DNA from: Nemertoderma westbladi
Taxonomy: Eukaryota > Xenacoelomorpha > Nemertodermatida > Nemertodermatidae
Length of the DNA: 33,870 nucleotides
Direction of reading: 5' to 3'
NCBI GenBank assembly: GCA_032718475.1
Contig: JAUCBJ010006852.1
Location: forward strand, 1-33,870
Shown here: positions 20,711 to 32,900 of the stretch, one piece after another
How the letters are laid out: the number at the start of each line of letters is the position of its first letter
Position numbering within the stretch: the first letter of the stretch is position 1
Position numbers and translations under genes: made by a program
Notes under the pieces: model-generated
What the model saw: the letters and a program-made list of their open reading frames with translations, nothing else
Databases searched by the model: none
Told to the model about the DNA's origin: nothing

Positions 20711-23700
20711 AGTTCCTCACGCACCGGCAAGTCACCTATGGCAGCCGATTTCCTCACGCACCGGCACGTTAACGATGGCGGCCCATTTCCTCACACACCG
20801 GCAAGTTAACGATGGCGGCCCATTTCCTCACACACCGGCAAGTTAACGATGGCGGCCCATTTCCTCACGCACTGGCACGTTAACGATGGCGGCCCATTTC
20901 CTCACACACTGGCAAGTTAACGATGGCGGCCCATTTCCTCACGCACTGGCACGTTAACGATGGCGGTCCATTTCCTCACCCACCGGCAGGTTAACGATGG
21001 CGGCCCATTTCCTCACACACCGGCACGTTAATGATGGCGGCCCATTTCCTCACACACCGGCAAGTTTACGATGGCGGCCCATTTCCTCACACACCGGCAC
21101 GTTAACGATGGCAGACCATTTCCTCACACACCGGCAAGTTAACGATGGCGGCCCATTTCCTCACACACCAGCAAGTTAACGATGGCGGCCCATTTCCTCA
21201 CACACCGGCAAGTTCACAATGGCGGCCCATTTCCTCACACACCGGCAAGTTAACGATGGTGGCCCATTTCCTCACACACCGGCAAGTTAACGATGGCGGC
21301 CAATTTCCTCACACACACCAGCACGTTAACGATGGCGGCCCATTTCCTCACACACCAGCAAGTTAACGATGGCGGCCCATTTCCTCACAGACCGGCAAGT
21401 TAACGATGGCGGCCCATTTCCTCACACACCGGCACGTTAACGATGGCGGCCCATTTCCTCACACACCGGCAAGTTAACAATGGCGGCCCATTTCCTCACA
21501 CACCGGCACGTTAACGATGGCAGCCCATTTCCTCATACACCAGCACGTTAACGATGGCGGCCCATTTCCTCACACACCGGCAAGTTAACGATGGCAGCCC
21601 ATTTCCTCACACACCGGCAAGTTAACGATGGCGGCCCATTTCCTCACACACCGGCACATTAACGATGGCGCCCATTTCCTCACACACCAGCAAGTTAACG
21701 ATGGCGGCCCATTTCCTCACACACCGGCACGTTAACGATGGCGGCCCATTTCCTCACACACTGGCTAGTTAACGATGGCGGCCCATTTCCTCACACACCG
21801 GCAAGTTAATGATGGCGGCCCATTTCCTCACACACTGGCACATTAATGATGGCGGCCCATTTCCTCACGCACCGGCACGTTAACGATGGCGGCCCATTTC
21901 CTCACACACCGGCAAGTTAACGATGGCGGCCCATTTCCTCACACACCAGCACGTTAACGATGGAAGCCCATTTCCTCACACCCTGGCAAGTTAATGATGG
22001 CGGCCCATTTCCTCACACACCAGCACGTTAACGATGGCGGCCCATTTCCTCACACACCGGCAAGTTAATGATGGCGGCCCATTTCCTCACACACCGGCAA
22101 GTTAACGATGGCGGCTCATTTCCTTACACACCGGCACGTTAACGATGGCGGCCCATTTCCTCACACCCGGCAAGTTAACGATAGCGGCCCATTTCCTCAC
22201 ACACCAGCACGTTAACGATGGCGGCCCATTTCCTCACACACCGGCAAGTTAACGATGGCGGCCCATTTCCTCACACACCGGCAAGTTAACGATGGCGGCC
22301 CATTTCCTCACACACCGGCACGTTGACGATGGCGGCCCATTTCCTCACACACCGGCAAGTTAACGATGGCGGCCCATTTCCTCACACACCGGCACGTTAA
22401 CGATGGCAGCCCATTTCCTCACACACTGGCAAGTTAACGATGGCGGCCCATTTCCTCACACACCAGCACGTTAACGATGGCGGCCCATTTCCTCACACAC
22501 CGGCAAGTTAACGATGGCGGCCCATTTCCTCACACACCGGCAAGTTAACGATGGCAGCCCATTTCCTCACACACCGGCACGTTAACGATGGCGGCCCATT
22601 TCCTCACACACCGGCAAGTTAACGATGGCGGCCCATTTCCTCACACACCGGCACGTTAACGATGGCAGCCCATTTCCTCACACACTGGCAAGTTAACGAT
22701 GGCGGCCCATTTCCTCACACACCAGCACGTTAACGATGGCGGCCCATTTCCTCACACACCGGCAAGTTAACGATGGCGGCCCATTTCCTCACACACCGGC
22801 AAGTTAACGATGGCAGCCCATTTCCTCACACACCGGCACGTTAACGATGGCGGCCCATTTCCTCACACACCGGCAAGTTAACGATGGCGGCCCATTTCCT
22901 CACACACCGGCACGTTAACGATGGCAGCCCATTTCCTCACACACCGGCAAGTTAACGATGGCGGCCCATTTCCTCACTCACCGGCACGTTAACGATGGCG
23001 GCCCATTTCCTCACTCACCGGCACGTTAACGATGGCGGCCCATTTCCTCACTCACCGGCACGTTAACGATGGCAGCCCATTTCCTCACGTACCGGCACGT
23101 TGACGATGGCGGCCCATTTCCTCACACACCGGCAAGTTAACGATGGCGGCCCATTTCCTCACACACCGGCACGTTAACGATGGCAGCCCATTTCCTCACA
23201 CACCGGCAAGTTAACGATGGCGGCCCATTTCCTCACTCACCGCCACGTTAACGATGGCGGCCCATTTCCTCACTCACCGGCACGTTAACGATGGCAGCCC
23301 ATTTCCTCACTCACCGGCACGTTAACGATGGCGGCCCATTTCCTCACTCACCGGCACGTTAACGATGGCGGCCCATTTCCTCACTCACCGGCACGTTAAC
23401 GATGGCGGCCCATTTCCTCACGCACCGGCACGTTAACGATGACGGCCCATTTCCTCACACACTGGCAAGTTAACGATGGCGGCCCATTTCCTCACACACC
23501 AGCACGTTAACGATGGCGGCCCATTTCCTCACACACCGGCAAGTTAACGATGGCGGCCCATTTCCTCACACACCGGCAAGTTAACGATGGCGGCCCATTT
23601 CCTCACACACCGGCACGTTAACGATGGCAGCCCATTTCCTCACACACCAGCACGTTAACGATGGCAGCCCATTTCCTCACACACCGGCACGTTAACGATG

Positions 23701-23863
23701 GCGGCCCATTTCCTCACACATCGGCACGTTAACGATGGCGGCCCATTTCCTCACACACCGGCACGTTAACGATGGCGGCCCATTTCCTCACGCACCGGCA
23801 CGTTAACGATGGCGGCCCATTTCCTCACACACCGGCAAGTTAACGATGGCGGCCCATTTCCTC
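20711..23863 (+). repeat. Minisatellite B: 37-bp unit, about 85 copies
   Basis: The unit reads GATGGCGGCCCATTTCCTC, then ACACACCGGCAAG or ACACACCGGCACG, then TTAAC. Two main classes (GGCAAG and GGCACG) alternate irregularly, with further variants GGCAGCC, CTGGC, CCAGC, GCACC and CTCACC. CTCACC clusters at about 22970-23400. Single-base indels are rare (for example about 21670 and 22168). Because 37 is not a multiple of three, no frame stays open and no protein is implied. Nearly every unit contains GATGGCGGC, close to the YY1/Pho site, and a GTTAAC palindrome. Confidence 0.97.
22205..22960 (+). repeat. 259-bp (7 x 37) higher-order repeat in array B
   Basis: Seven consecutive units with the variant order CCAGCACG, GGCAAG, GGCAAG, GGCACG, GGCAAG, GGCACG next to GGCAGCC, and CTGGCAAG repeat as a block. 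The CTGGC marker falls at 22426 and 22685, exactly 259 bp apart. Nearly three copies are visible before the order changes. Confidence 0.85.
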
Positions 23864-23879
23864 TTGATTTAGATTTCCT

Positions 23880-24500
23880 TTTAGATCTTGGCTCAAGAAT
23901 TAAAATTCTGATGGTATAAAGATTTTCGAGGTCGCTGATCACGATAAAACTTATTAAAAATATTTTTTGACAAAGCGCCCATAATTTTTGTTGCTATTTT
24001 GGTCCCCCAGGACGAAAAGTACAAGTAAAAAGATGTCAAACTAAAAGATTTTGTATTTGGTTTGTTAATTCTGAAGGTATACGGGTTTTCGAAGTCGCTG
24101 ATTACGATGAAACAAGGTACAAATATTTCTGGTTATGCAAACTTAAATTTTGGTGCCATTCAACGAAAAGTTCAAGTATCAAAAATTACAAATTGTTACA
24201 TTTTTTCTTTCGTTTGGTAATTCCGAAGCTATGCTGGTTTTCAAGGTCGCTGATCGCGATACAACTCGTTAAAAAATATTGGTGGTAACGCAACTATCAT
24301 TTTTGGCCCTTGTGGGACGTAAAAAACAAGTAGCATAAAGTTTTAAACGTCAAATATCCAATTAGGTTGGACAATACGATATCTTTAAGTTCATATTCAA
24401 GATCAGCATCCCAAAAAAACTCATATGGTCATAAAACCAATTTGACGCCCCCCAGGGGGCAATATTCAAAATTACCAAAAATGTTCTCGAATTTTATATT
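23880..24500 (+). repeat. Degenerate tandem repeat, about 155-163 bp
   Basis: A motif of the form AATTCTGAAGG, then GTTTTCGAGGTCGCTGATC, then GGTCCCCCAGGACGAAAAGT recurs with heavy divergence. GTCGCTG occurs at 23931, 24094 and 24246 (spacings 163 and 152). A fourth, weaker copy has TTCAAGATCAGCATC at 24396, 156 bp after the third copy's TTCAAG. These look like old satellite-type repeats that are no longer homogenised. An open frame at 24367-24552 crosses the last copy and is not considered coding. Confidence 0.7.
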
Positions 24501-25186
24501 TGAGTTATTTTCTTTAATCGTCATCGAAGTTGAAGTTGAAGTTTTTTATTAACATCGTACATAACAATAACATAACATAAACAGCAAACAGCATATTAAA
24601 AACCGGTATATGGAGATTGTCTGTTTTAAAAATAATGCAACCAACATAATATTAAATTATAGTACAGTACAATGTTAGGGATAGCCCCATGAGGTTATAC
24701 CTCGTTTCCATGGAGGTCCCTTTAAATTAAACGGAATTAAACAGGAATCACGTGCAGTTTAACATGCAACTAAATAAAATATGGTAGACCATAGTACAGT
24801 ACCTACGTAATTAAAAAAAATATAACAGCAATTCGAAATATGGAAAACACTAAAAAATTAAGTTATAGATATAGCCTCTACATCAGCCTCTACAATACCG
24901 CTATATACCGCAAATAAATTATTTGTATAGTGAACTATACAAACTTTTGAAATTTTTAGCGCGTAAAATATTGGTGATGGGTGCAAGAAAGGGACAACAG
25001 CACGAAAACTAACGTAGCCAAATAAGTGGCGTTTGCTCTATTAGCGCATAAACAGCCGAGCTAGTGCTCTACTGGTACTGTGGTATACGGTATGTACCAG
25101 TACTGCAGTACCGGTACCAGGGTCCTGGGATATAGCAGCAGCAGGTAGGCTGCACTGCAGCCAACAGCGCTGTGCATGCTGTGACA
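24501..25186. other. AT-rich region upstream of METAP1
   Basis: No gene is seen. It contains a perfect 9-bp hairpin at 24922-24943 (TTTGTATAG and CTATACAAA, loop TGAA). GTACC/GGTAC-rich inverted words lie at about 25070-25125 just before the gene, including TACTGGTAC and GTACCAGTA as inverted arms. Composition turns GC-rich about 100 bp before the start codon. A promoter probably lies here, but no TATA box is convincing. Confidence 0.5.
25176..25184 (+). promoter_or_regulatory. Minimal upstream ORF (ATG CTG TGA)
   Basis: A two-codon ORF ends two bases before the METAP1 start codon, provided the transcript begins upstream of it. Such short upstream ORFs can lower initiation at the next ATG. 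This is inferred from sequence only. Confidence 0.45.
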
Positions 25187-26329
25187 ATGTCAGGTTCGGT
25201 AGAATCCCGCACCTGCGAGACCGAGGGTTGCCAGAACCCCGCTAAACTCCAGTGCCCGACCTGCATCAAACTGAACCTGGAACCGGCCTACTTCTGCGAC
25301 CAGGTCTGTTTCAAATCGAGCTGGCCGAAACACAAAGGCGCCCACAAGTCTGTGAGCAGCACGGTGAACCCGTGGCCCGACTACTCATTCTCGGGTTCGC
25401 TCCGCCCCGCGTATCCGCCGGGCGGCTCCTTCGTACGGCGATCCGTTCCCCCACGTATAAAACGACCGGACTACGCGGACGACCCCCGGGGAACGCCGCA
25501 CAGCGAGTTCGCGGTACGGAACTCAACCGAAATAAAAGTGTTAAACCCGGAGGATATCGAGAAACTCAGAGTTGTCTGTCGTCTCGCTCGGGAGTGTCTG
25601 GACGCGACCGGCCGCGCCATCCGGGTCGGTGTGACGACCGACGAATTGGATCGAGTTTGTCACGAGGCTGCCATCGACCGCGACTGCTACCCATCCCCGC
25701 TGAACTACCGGACTTTCCCGAAGAGCGTGTGCACCTCGGTGAACGAGGTCATCTGTCACGGAATCCCAGACCTCCGCCCCTTACAGAACGGCGACATTAT
25801 CAACATCGACGTCACTGTCTACCATAACGGTTTCCATGGAGATCTTAACGAGACCTTCCTTGTGGGTGAGGTTGATGAGGTCAGCGTTAATCTCGTGAGG
25901 AATGCCCACGAATGTCTCGAGAAGGCCATAGAATTCTGTAAGCCGGGAGTTAAGTACCGGGAGATCGGTAATGTCATACAGAAACACGCGAATCTCTCTG
26001 GGTTCTCGGTGGTTCGGACCTACTGTGGACACGGAATCCATCGACTGTTCCACACCACCCCCAGCGTTCCGCACTACGCGCGGAACAAGGCGGTGGGCGT
26101 TATGCGACCGGGGCACGCCTTCACCATAGAGCCGATGATTAACGCGGGGAGTTGGGGGGACCAGACGTGGCCGGATGACTGGACGAGCGTAACGAGGGAC
26201 GGTAGACGCTCGGCCCAGTTCGAGCAGACCTTGTTGGTTACCGCCTCAGGGGTGGACGTACTAACTAGACGGCGGGATCGCAATGGACAGCCACACTTTA
26301 TGGACAATTTGAGTTGTAAAAGTAATTAA
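25187..26329 (+). CDS. METAP1: Methionine aminopeptidase 1 (METAP1), single exon
   Basis: The product is a 380-residue cytosolic, ribosome-associated metalloprotease that removes the initiator methionine when residue 2 is small. Animal METAP1 proteins are about the same size (human 386). The N-terminal C6H2 zinc finger is complete (C10, C15, C23, C26, C37, C41, H49, H53), followed by a linker with RPDYAD and the pita-bread fold. All five metal ligands (D208, D219, H282, E315, E346) and the catalytic-site histidines H191 and H289 are present at human spacing. FEQTLL replaces the usual FEHTLL, so Q347 is unusual. The ATG at 25187 has A at -3 and gives the family N terminus; an in-frame GTG at 25172 is not a likely start. 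The coding region has no intron or frameshift and is GC-rich against AT-rich flanks, so it may be a retrogene. No poly-A remnant or direct repeats were seen. Confidence 0.96.
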   Translation: MSGSVESRTCETEGCQNPAKLQCPTCIKLNLEPAYFCDQVCFKSSWPKHKGAHKSVSSTVNPWPDYSFSGSLRPAYPPGGSFVRRSVPPRIKRPDYADDPRGTPHSEFAVRNSTEIKVLNPEDIEKLRVVCRLARECLDATGRAIRVGVTTDELDRVCHEAAIDRDCYPSPLNYRTFPKSVCTSVNEVICHGIPDLRPLQNGDIINIDVTVYHNGFHGDLNETFLVGEVDEVSVNLVRNAHECLEKAIEFCKPGVKYREIGNVIQKHANLSGFSVVRTYCGHGIHRLFHTTPSVPHYARNKAVGVMRPGHAFTIEPMINAGSWGDQTWPDDWTSVTRDGRRSAQFEQTLLVTASGVDVLTRRRDRNGQPHFMDNLSCKSN

Positions 26330-26366
26330 TTAATTAGTTAATGCTGTAATGCGGCAGTTAATAGCG

Positions 26367-26372
26367 AATAAA
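26367..26372 (+). terminator. METAP1 polyadenylation signal
   Basis: A canonical AATAAA lies 38 bases after the TAA stop, followed by a GT-rich stretch (TGTTGTTGG), as expected for cleavage at about 26385-26400. The 3' UTR would be very short. Confidence 0.7.
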
Positions 26373-26399
26373 TGTTGTTGGTAGGCTACTGAAAAACTT

Positions 26400-26965
26400 A
26401 TAAAAGGACGTTTAGGCCTACAAGTGATAAAATGATTTTATTTTCGTTGACTACGATGTAGAAGACCATCAATATGGTTATGCGTTATATTTTGCCAGTG
26501 TTATTTCAGTTGTTATTGTTGTATCTCTATATTGCTTTAATCAGCTGTTCCGTGAAGAGTTTCTAAATTGGATTCCAAAACTTAATATTACAAATAATTT
26601 AATGTTATACGGGTTTTCCTATTCTGTTTATATATCCCCATGTACAATGTTTCATATAATATGCGATACAGTGGGTTTAATTGTATGGACATATAGCCGT
26701 GTCAATACAGTTACAGTCCATATCGGATCACATATTAATCCGGCTATACAATGTTGTACCACCGCACCGCCCACCGGTCACGTTGGGGGGTTTATATTTA
26801 CCCCCCCCCCCCCCCCCCCTTCCTCCCTAAAATTAACAAATGTGAATGAGAAAGTCTGATATTTTACTATTATGAATCTTACTGAAATTTCTTTCACTGA
26901 AATTTCTTTCTTGATTTCTTATTTTCATCTTTTTTTCTTCTTTTCTTAAATTTCTTCTTGAAACT
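26400..26965. other. AT-rich spacer between METAP1 and array C
   Basis: No gene is supported. An 85-codon open frame at 26602-26859 has no recognisable domain and ends in a proline run created by the C tract. A 15-bp tandem duplication (ACTGAAATTTCTTTC) lies at about 26880-26910 within a T-rich, C/T low-complexity stretch. Confidence 0.6.
26785..26819. repeat. C19 tract with G6 foldback
   Basis: Six G (26785-26790) and 19 C (26801-26819) are separated by TTTATATTTA, so they can fold as a hairpin. It mirrors the G18 tract and C-run foldback at 376-419 in opposite orientation. The exact tract length is uncertain for technical reasons. Confidence 0.75.
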
Positions 26966-29900
26966 GAACTCTCTATTGTTTACCAAACCATAGAGAATCC
27001 GCGATTAAACTTTCTATTGTTTACCAAACCGTAGAGAATCCGCGATTAAACTTTCTATTGTTTACCAAACCATAGAGAATCCGCGATTAAACTTTCTATT
27101 GTTTACCAAACCATAGAGAATCCGCGATTAAACTTTCTATTGTTTACCAAACCATAGAGAATCCGCGATTAAACTTTCTATTGTTTACCAAACCATAGAG
27201 AATCCGCGATTAAACTTTCTATTGTTTACCAAACCATAGAGAATCCGCGATTAAACTTTCTATTGTTTACCAAACCATAGAGAATCCGCGATTAAACTTT
27301 CTATTGTTTACCAAACCATAGAGAATCCGCGATTAAACTTTCTATTGTTTACCAAACCATAGAGAATCCGCGATTAAACTTTCTATTGTTTACCAAACCA
27401 TAGAGAATCCGCGATTAAACTTTCTATTGTTTACCAAACCATAGAGAATCCGCGATTAAACTTTCTATTGTTTACCAAACCATAGAGAATCCGCGATTAA
27501 ACTTTCTAGTGTTTACCAAACCATAGAGAATCCGCGATTAAACTTTCTATTGTTTACCAAACCATAGAGAATCCGCGATTAAACTTTCTATTGTTTACCA
27601 AACCATAGAGAATCCGCGATTAAACTTTCTATTGTTTACCAAACCATAGAGAATCCGCGATTAAACTTTCTATTGTTTACCAAACCATAGAGAATCCGCG
27701 ATTAAACTTTCTATTGTTTACCAAACCATAGAGAATCCGCGATTAAACTTTCTATTGTTTACCAAACCATAGAGAATCCGCGATTAAACTTTCTATTGTT
27801 TACCAAACCATAGAGAATCCGCGATTAAACTTTCTATTGTTTACCAAACCATAGAGAATCCGCGATTAAACTTTCTATTGTTTACCAAACCATAGAGAAT
27901 CCGCGATTAAACTTTCTATTGTTTACCAAACCATAGAGAATCCGCGATTAAACTTTCTATTGTTTACCAAACCATAGAGAATCCGCGATTAAACTTTCTA
28001 TTGTTTACCAAACCATAGAGAATCCGCGATTAAACTTTCTATTGTTTACCAAACCATAGAGAATCCGCGATTAAACTTTCTATTGTTTACCAAACCATAG
28101 AGAATCCGCGATTAAACTTTCTATTGTTTACCAAACCATAGAGAATCCGCGATTAAACTTTCTATTGTTTACCAAACCATAGAGAATCCGCGATTAAACT
28201 TTCTATTGTTTACCAAACCATAGAGAATCCGCGATTAAACTTTCTATTGTTTACCAAACCATAGAGAATCCGCGATTAAACTTTCTATTGTTTACCAAAC
28301 CATAGAGAATCCGCGATTAAACTTTCTATTGTTTACCAAACCATAGAGAATCCGCGATTAAACTTTCTATTGTTTACCAAACCATAGAGAATCCGCGATT
28401 AAACTTTCTATTGTTTACCAAACCATAGAGAATCCGCGATTAAACTTTCTATTGTTTACCAAACCATAGAGAATCCGCGATTAAACTTTCTATTGTTTAC
28501 CAAACCATAGAGAATCCGCGATTAAACTTTCTATTGTTTACCAAACCATAGAGAATCCGCGATTAAACTTTCTATTGTTTACCAAACCATAGAGAATCCG
28601 CGATTAAACTTTCTATTGTTTACCAAACCATAGAGAATCCGCGATTAAACTTTCTATTGTTTACCAAACCATAGAGAATCCGCGATTAAACTTTCTATTG
28701 TTTACCAAACCATAGAGAATCCGCGATTAAACTTTCTATTGTTTACCAAACCATAGAGAATCCGCGATTAAACTTTCTATTGTTTACCAAACCATAGAGA
28801 ATCCGCGATTAAACTTTCTATTGTTTACCAAACCGTAGAGAATCCGCGATTAAACTTTCTATTGTTTACCAAACCATAGAGAATCCGCGATTAAACTTTC
28901 TATTGTTTACCAAACCATAGAGAATCCGCGATTAAACTTTCTATTGTTTACCAAACCATAGAGAATCCGCGATTAAACTTTCTATTGTTTACCAAACCAT
29001 AGAGAATCCGCGATTAAACTTTCTATTGTTTACCAAACCATAGAGAATCCGCGATTAAACTTTCTATTGTTTACCAAACCATAGAGAATCCGCGATTAAA
29101 CTTTCTATTGTTTACCAAACCATAGAGAATCCGCGATTAAACTTTCTATTGTTTACCAAACCATAGAGAATCCGCGATTAAACTTTCTATTGTTTACCAA
29201 ACCATAGAGAATCCGCGATTAAACTTTCTATTGTTTACCAAACCATAGAGAATCCGCGATTAAACTTTCTATTGTTTACCAAACCATAGAGAATCCGCGA
29301 TTAAACTTTCTATTGTTTACCAAACCATAGAGAATCCGCGATTAAACTTTCTATTGTTTACCAAACCGTAGAGAATCCGCGATTAAACTTTCTATTGTTT
29401 ACCAAACCATAGAGAATCCGCGATTAAACTTTCTATTGTTTACCAAACCATAGAGAATCCGCGATTAAACTTTCTATTGTTTACCAAACCGTAGAGAATC
29501 CGCGATTAAACTTTCTATTGTTTACCAAACCATAGAGAATCCGCGATTAAACTTTCTATTGTTTACCAAACCATAGAGAATCCGCGATTAAACTTTCTAT
29601 TGTTTACCAAACCATAGAGAATCCGCGATTAAACTTTCTATTGTTTACCAAACCATAGAGAATCCGCGATTAAACTTTCTATTGTTTACCAAACCATAGA
29701 GAATCCGCGATTAAACTTTCTATTGTTTACCAAACCATAGAGAATCCGCGATTAAACTTTCTATTGTTTACCAAACCATAGAGAATCCGCGATTAAACTT
29801 TCTATTGTTTACCAAACCATAGAGAATCCGCGATTAAACTTTCTATTGTTTACCAAACCATAGAGAATCCGCGATTAAACTTTCTATTGTTTACCAAACC

Positions 29901-32900
29901 ATAGAGAATCCGCGATTAAACTTTCTATTGTTTACCAAACCATAGAGAATCCGCGATTAAACTTTCTATTGTTTACCAAACCATAGAGAATCCGCGATTA
30001 AACTTTCTATTGTTTACCAAACCATAGAGAATCCGCGATTAAACTTTCTATTGTTTACCAAACCATAGAGAATCCGCGATTAAACTTTCTATTGTTTACC
30101 AAACCATAGAGAATCCGCGATTAAACTTTCTATTGTTTACCAAACCATAGAGAATCCGCGATTAAACTTTCTATTGTTTACCAAACCATAGAGAATCCGC
30201 GATTAAACTTTCTATTGTTTACCAAACCATAGAGAATCCGCGATTAAACTTTCTATTGTTTACCAAACCATAGAGAATCCGCGATTAAACTTTCTATTGT
30301 TTACCAAACCATAGAGAATCCGCGATTAAACTTTCTATTGTTTACCAAACCATAGAGAATCCGCGATTAAACTTTCTATTGTTTACCAAACCATAGAGAA
30401 TCCGCGATTAAACTTTCTATTGTTTACCAAACCATAGAGAATCCGCGATTAAACTTTCTATTGTTTACCAAACCATAGAGAATCCGCGATTAAACTTTCT
30501 ATTGTTTACCAAACCATAGAGAATCCGCGATTAAACTTTCTATTGTTTACCAAACCATAGAGAATCCGCGATTAAACTTTCTATTGTTTACCAAACCATA
30601 GAGAATCCGCGATTAAACTTTCTATTGTTTACCAAACCATAGAGAATCCGCGATTAAACTTTCTATTGTTTACCAAACCATAGAGAATCCGCGATTAAAC
30701 TTTCTATTGTTTACCAAACCATAGAGAATCCGCGATTAAACTTTCTATTGTTTACCAAACCATAGAGAATCCGCGATTAAACTTTCTATTGTTTACCAAA
30801 CCATAGAGAATCCGCGATTAAACTTTCTATTGTTTACCAAACCATAGAGAATCCGCGATTAAACTTTCTATTGTTTACCAAACCATAGAGAATCCGCGAT
30901 TAAACTTTCTATTGTTTACCAAACCATAGAGAATCCGCGATTAAACTTTCTATTGTTTACCAAACCATAGAGAATCCGCGATTAAACTTTCTATTGTTTA
31001 CCAAACCATAGAGAATCCGCGATTAAACTTTCTATTGTTTACCAAACCATAGAGAATCCGCGATTAAACTTTCTATTGTTTACCAAACCATAGAGAATCC
31101 GCGATTAAACTTTCTATTGTTTACCAAACCATAGAGAATCCGCGATTAAACTTTCTATTGTTTACCAAACCATAGAGAATCCGCGATTAAACTTTCTATT
31201 GTTTACCAAACCATAGAGAATCCGCGATTAAACTTTCTATTGTTTACCAAACCATAGAGAATCCGCGATTAAACTTTCTATTGTTTACCAAACCATAGAG
31301 AATCCGCGATTAAACTTTCTATTGTTTACCAAACCATAGAGAATCCGCGATTAAACTTTCTATTGTTTACCAAACCATAGAGAATCCGCGATTAAACTTT
31401 CTATTGTTTACCAAACCATAGAGAATCCGCGATTAAACTTTCTATTGTTTACCAAACCATAGAGAATCCGCGATTAAACTTTCTATTGTTTACCAAACCA
31501 TAGAGAATCCGCGATTAAACTTTCTATTGTTTACCAAACCATAGAGAATCCGCGATTAAACTTTCTATTGTTTACCAAACCATAGAGAATCCGCGATTAA
31601 ACTTTCTATTGTTTACCAAACCATAGAGAATCCGCGATTAAACTTTCTATTGTTTACCAAACCATAGAGAATCCGCGATTAAACTTTCTATTGTTTACCA
31701 AACCATAGAGAATCCGCGATTAAACTTTCTATTGTTTACCAAACCATAGAGAATCCGCGATTAAACTTTCTATTGTTTACCAAACCATAGAGAATCCGCG
31801 ATTAAACTTTCTATTGTTTACCAAACCATAGAGAATCCGCGATTAAACTTTCTATTGTTTACCAAACCATAGAGAATCCGCGATTAAACTTTCTATTGTT
31901 TACCAAACCATAGAGAATCCGCGATTAAACTTTCTATTGTTTACCAAACCATAGAGAATCCGCGATTAAACTTTCTATTGTTTACCAAACCATAGAGAAT
32001 CCGCGATTAAACTTTCTATTGTTTACCAAACCATAGAGAATCCGCGATTAAACTTTCTATTGTTTACCAAACCATAGAGAATCCGCGATTAAACTTTCTA
32101 TTGTTTACCAAACCATAGAGAATCCGCGATTAAACTTTCTATTGTTTACCAAACCATAGAGAATCCGCGATTAAACTTTCTATTGTTTACCAAACCATAG
32201 AGAATCCGCGATTAAACTTTCTATTGTTTACCAAACCATAGAGAATCCGCGATTAAACTTTCTATTGTTTACCAAACCATAGAGAATCCGCGATTAAACT
32301 TTCTATTGTTTACCAAACCATAGAGAATCCGCGATTAAACTTTCTATTGTTTACCAAACCATAGAGAATCCGCGATTAAACTTTCTATTGTTTACCAAAC
32401 CATAGAGAATCCGCGATTAAACTTTCTATTGTTTACCAAACCATAGAGAATCCGCGATTAAACTTTCTATTGTTTACCAAACCATAGAGAATCCGCGATT
32501 AAACTTTCTATTGTTTACCAAACCATAGAGAATCCGCGATTAAACTTTCTATTGTTTACCAAACCATAGAGAATCCGCGATTAAACTTTCTATTGTTTAC
32601 CAAACCATAGAGAATCCGCGATTAAACTTTCTATTGTTTACCAAACCATAGAGAATCCGCGATTAAACTTTCTATTGTTTACCAAACCATAGAGAATCCG
32701 CGATTAAACTTTCTATTGTTTACCAAACCATAGAGAATCCGCGATTAAACTTTCTATTGTTTACCAAACCATAGAGAATCCGCGATTAAACTTTCTATTG
32801 TTTACCAAACCATAGAGAATCCGCGATTAAACTTTCTATTGTTTACCAAACCATAGAGAATCCGCGATTAAACTTTCTATTGTTTACCAAACCATAGAGA

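Noticed and set aside
20997-21366. 60- and 73-codon ORFs in array B
   Set aside because: The 37-bp period shifts frame in every unit; the ORFs are products of the repeat.
25172-25186. Upstream in-frame start for METAP1
   Set aside because: The codon is GTG, not ATG. The ATG at 25187 matches the expected N terminus and has A at -3.
25252-25827. 191-codon open frame overlapping METAP1, and antisense frames at 25311-25526, 25541-25759, 25781-26116 and 26074-26307
   Set aside because: They are shadow frames of the GC-rich METAP1 coding region with no domain of their own.
26602-26859. 85-codon ORF downstream of METAP1
   Set aside because: No recognisable domain, AT-rich random-like composition, and its C-terminal prolines come from the C19 tract.
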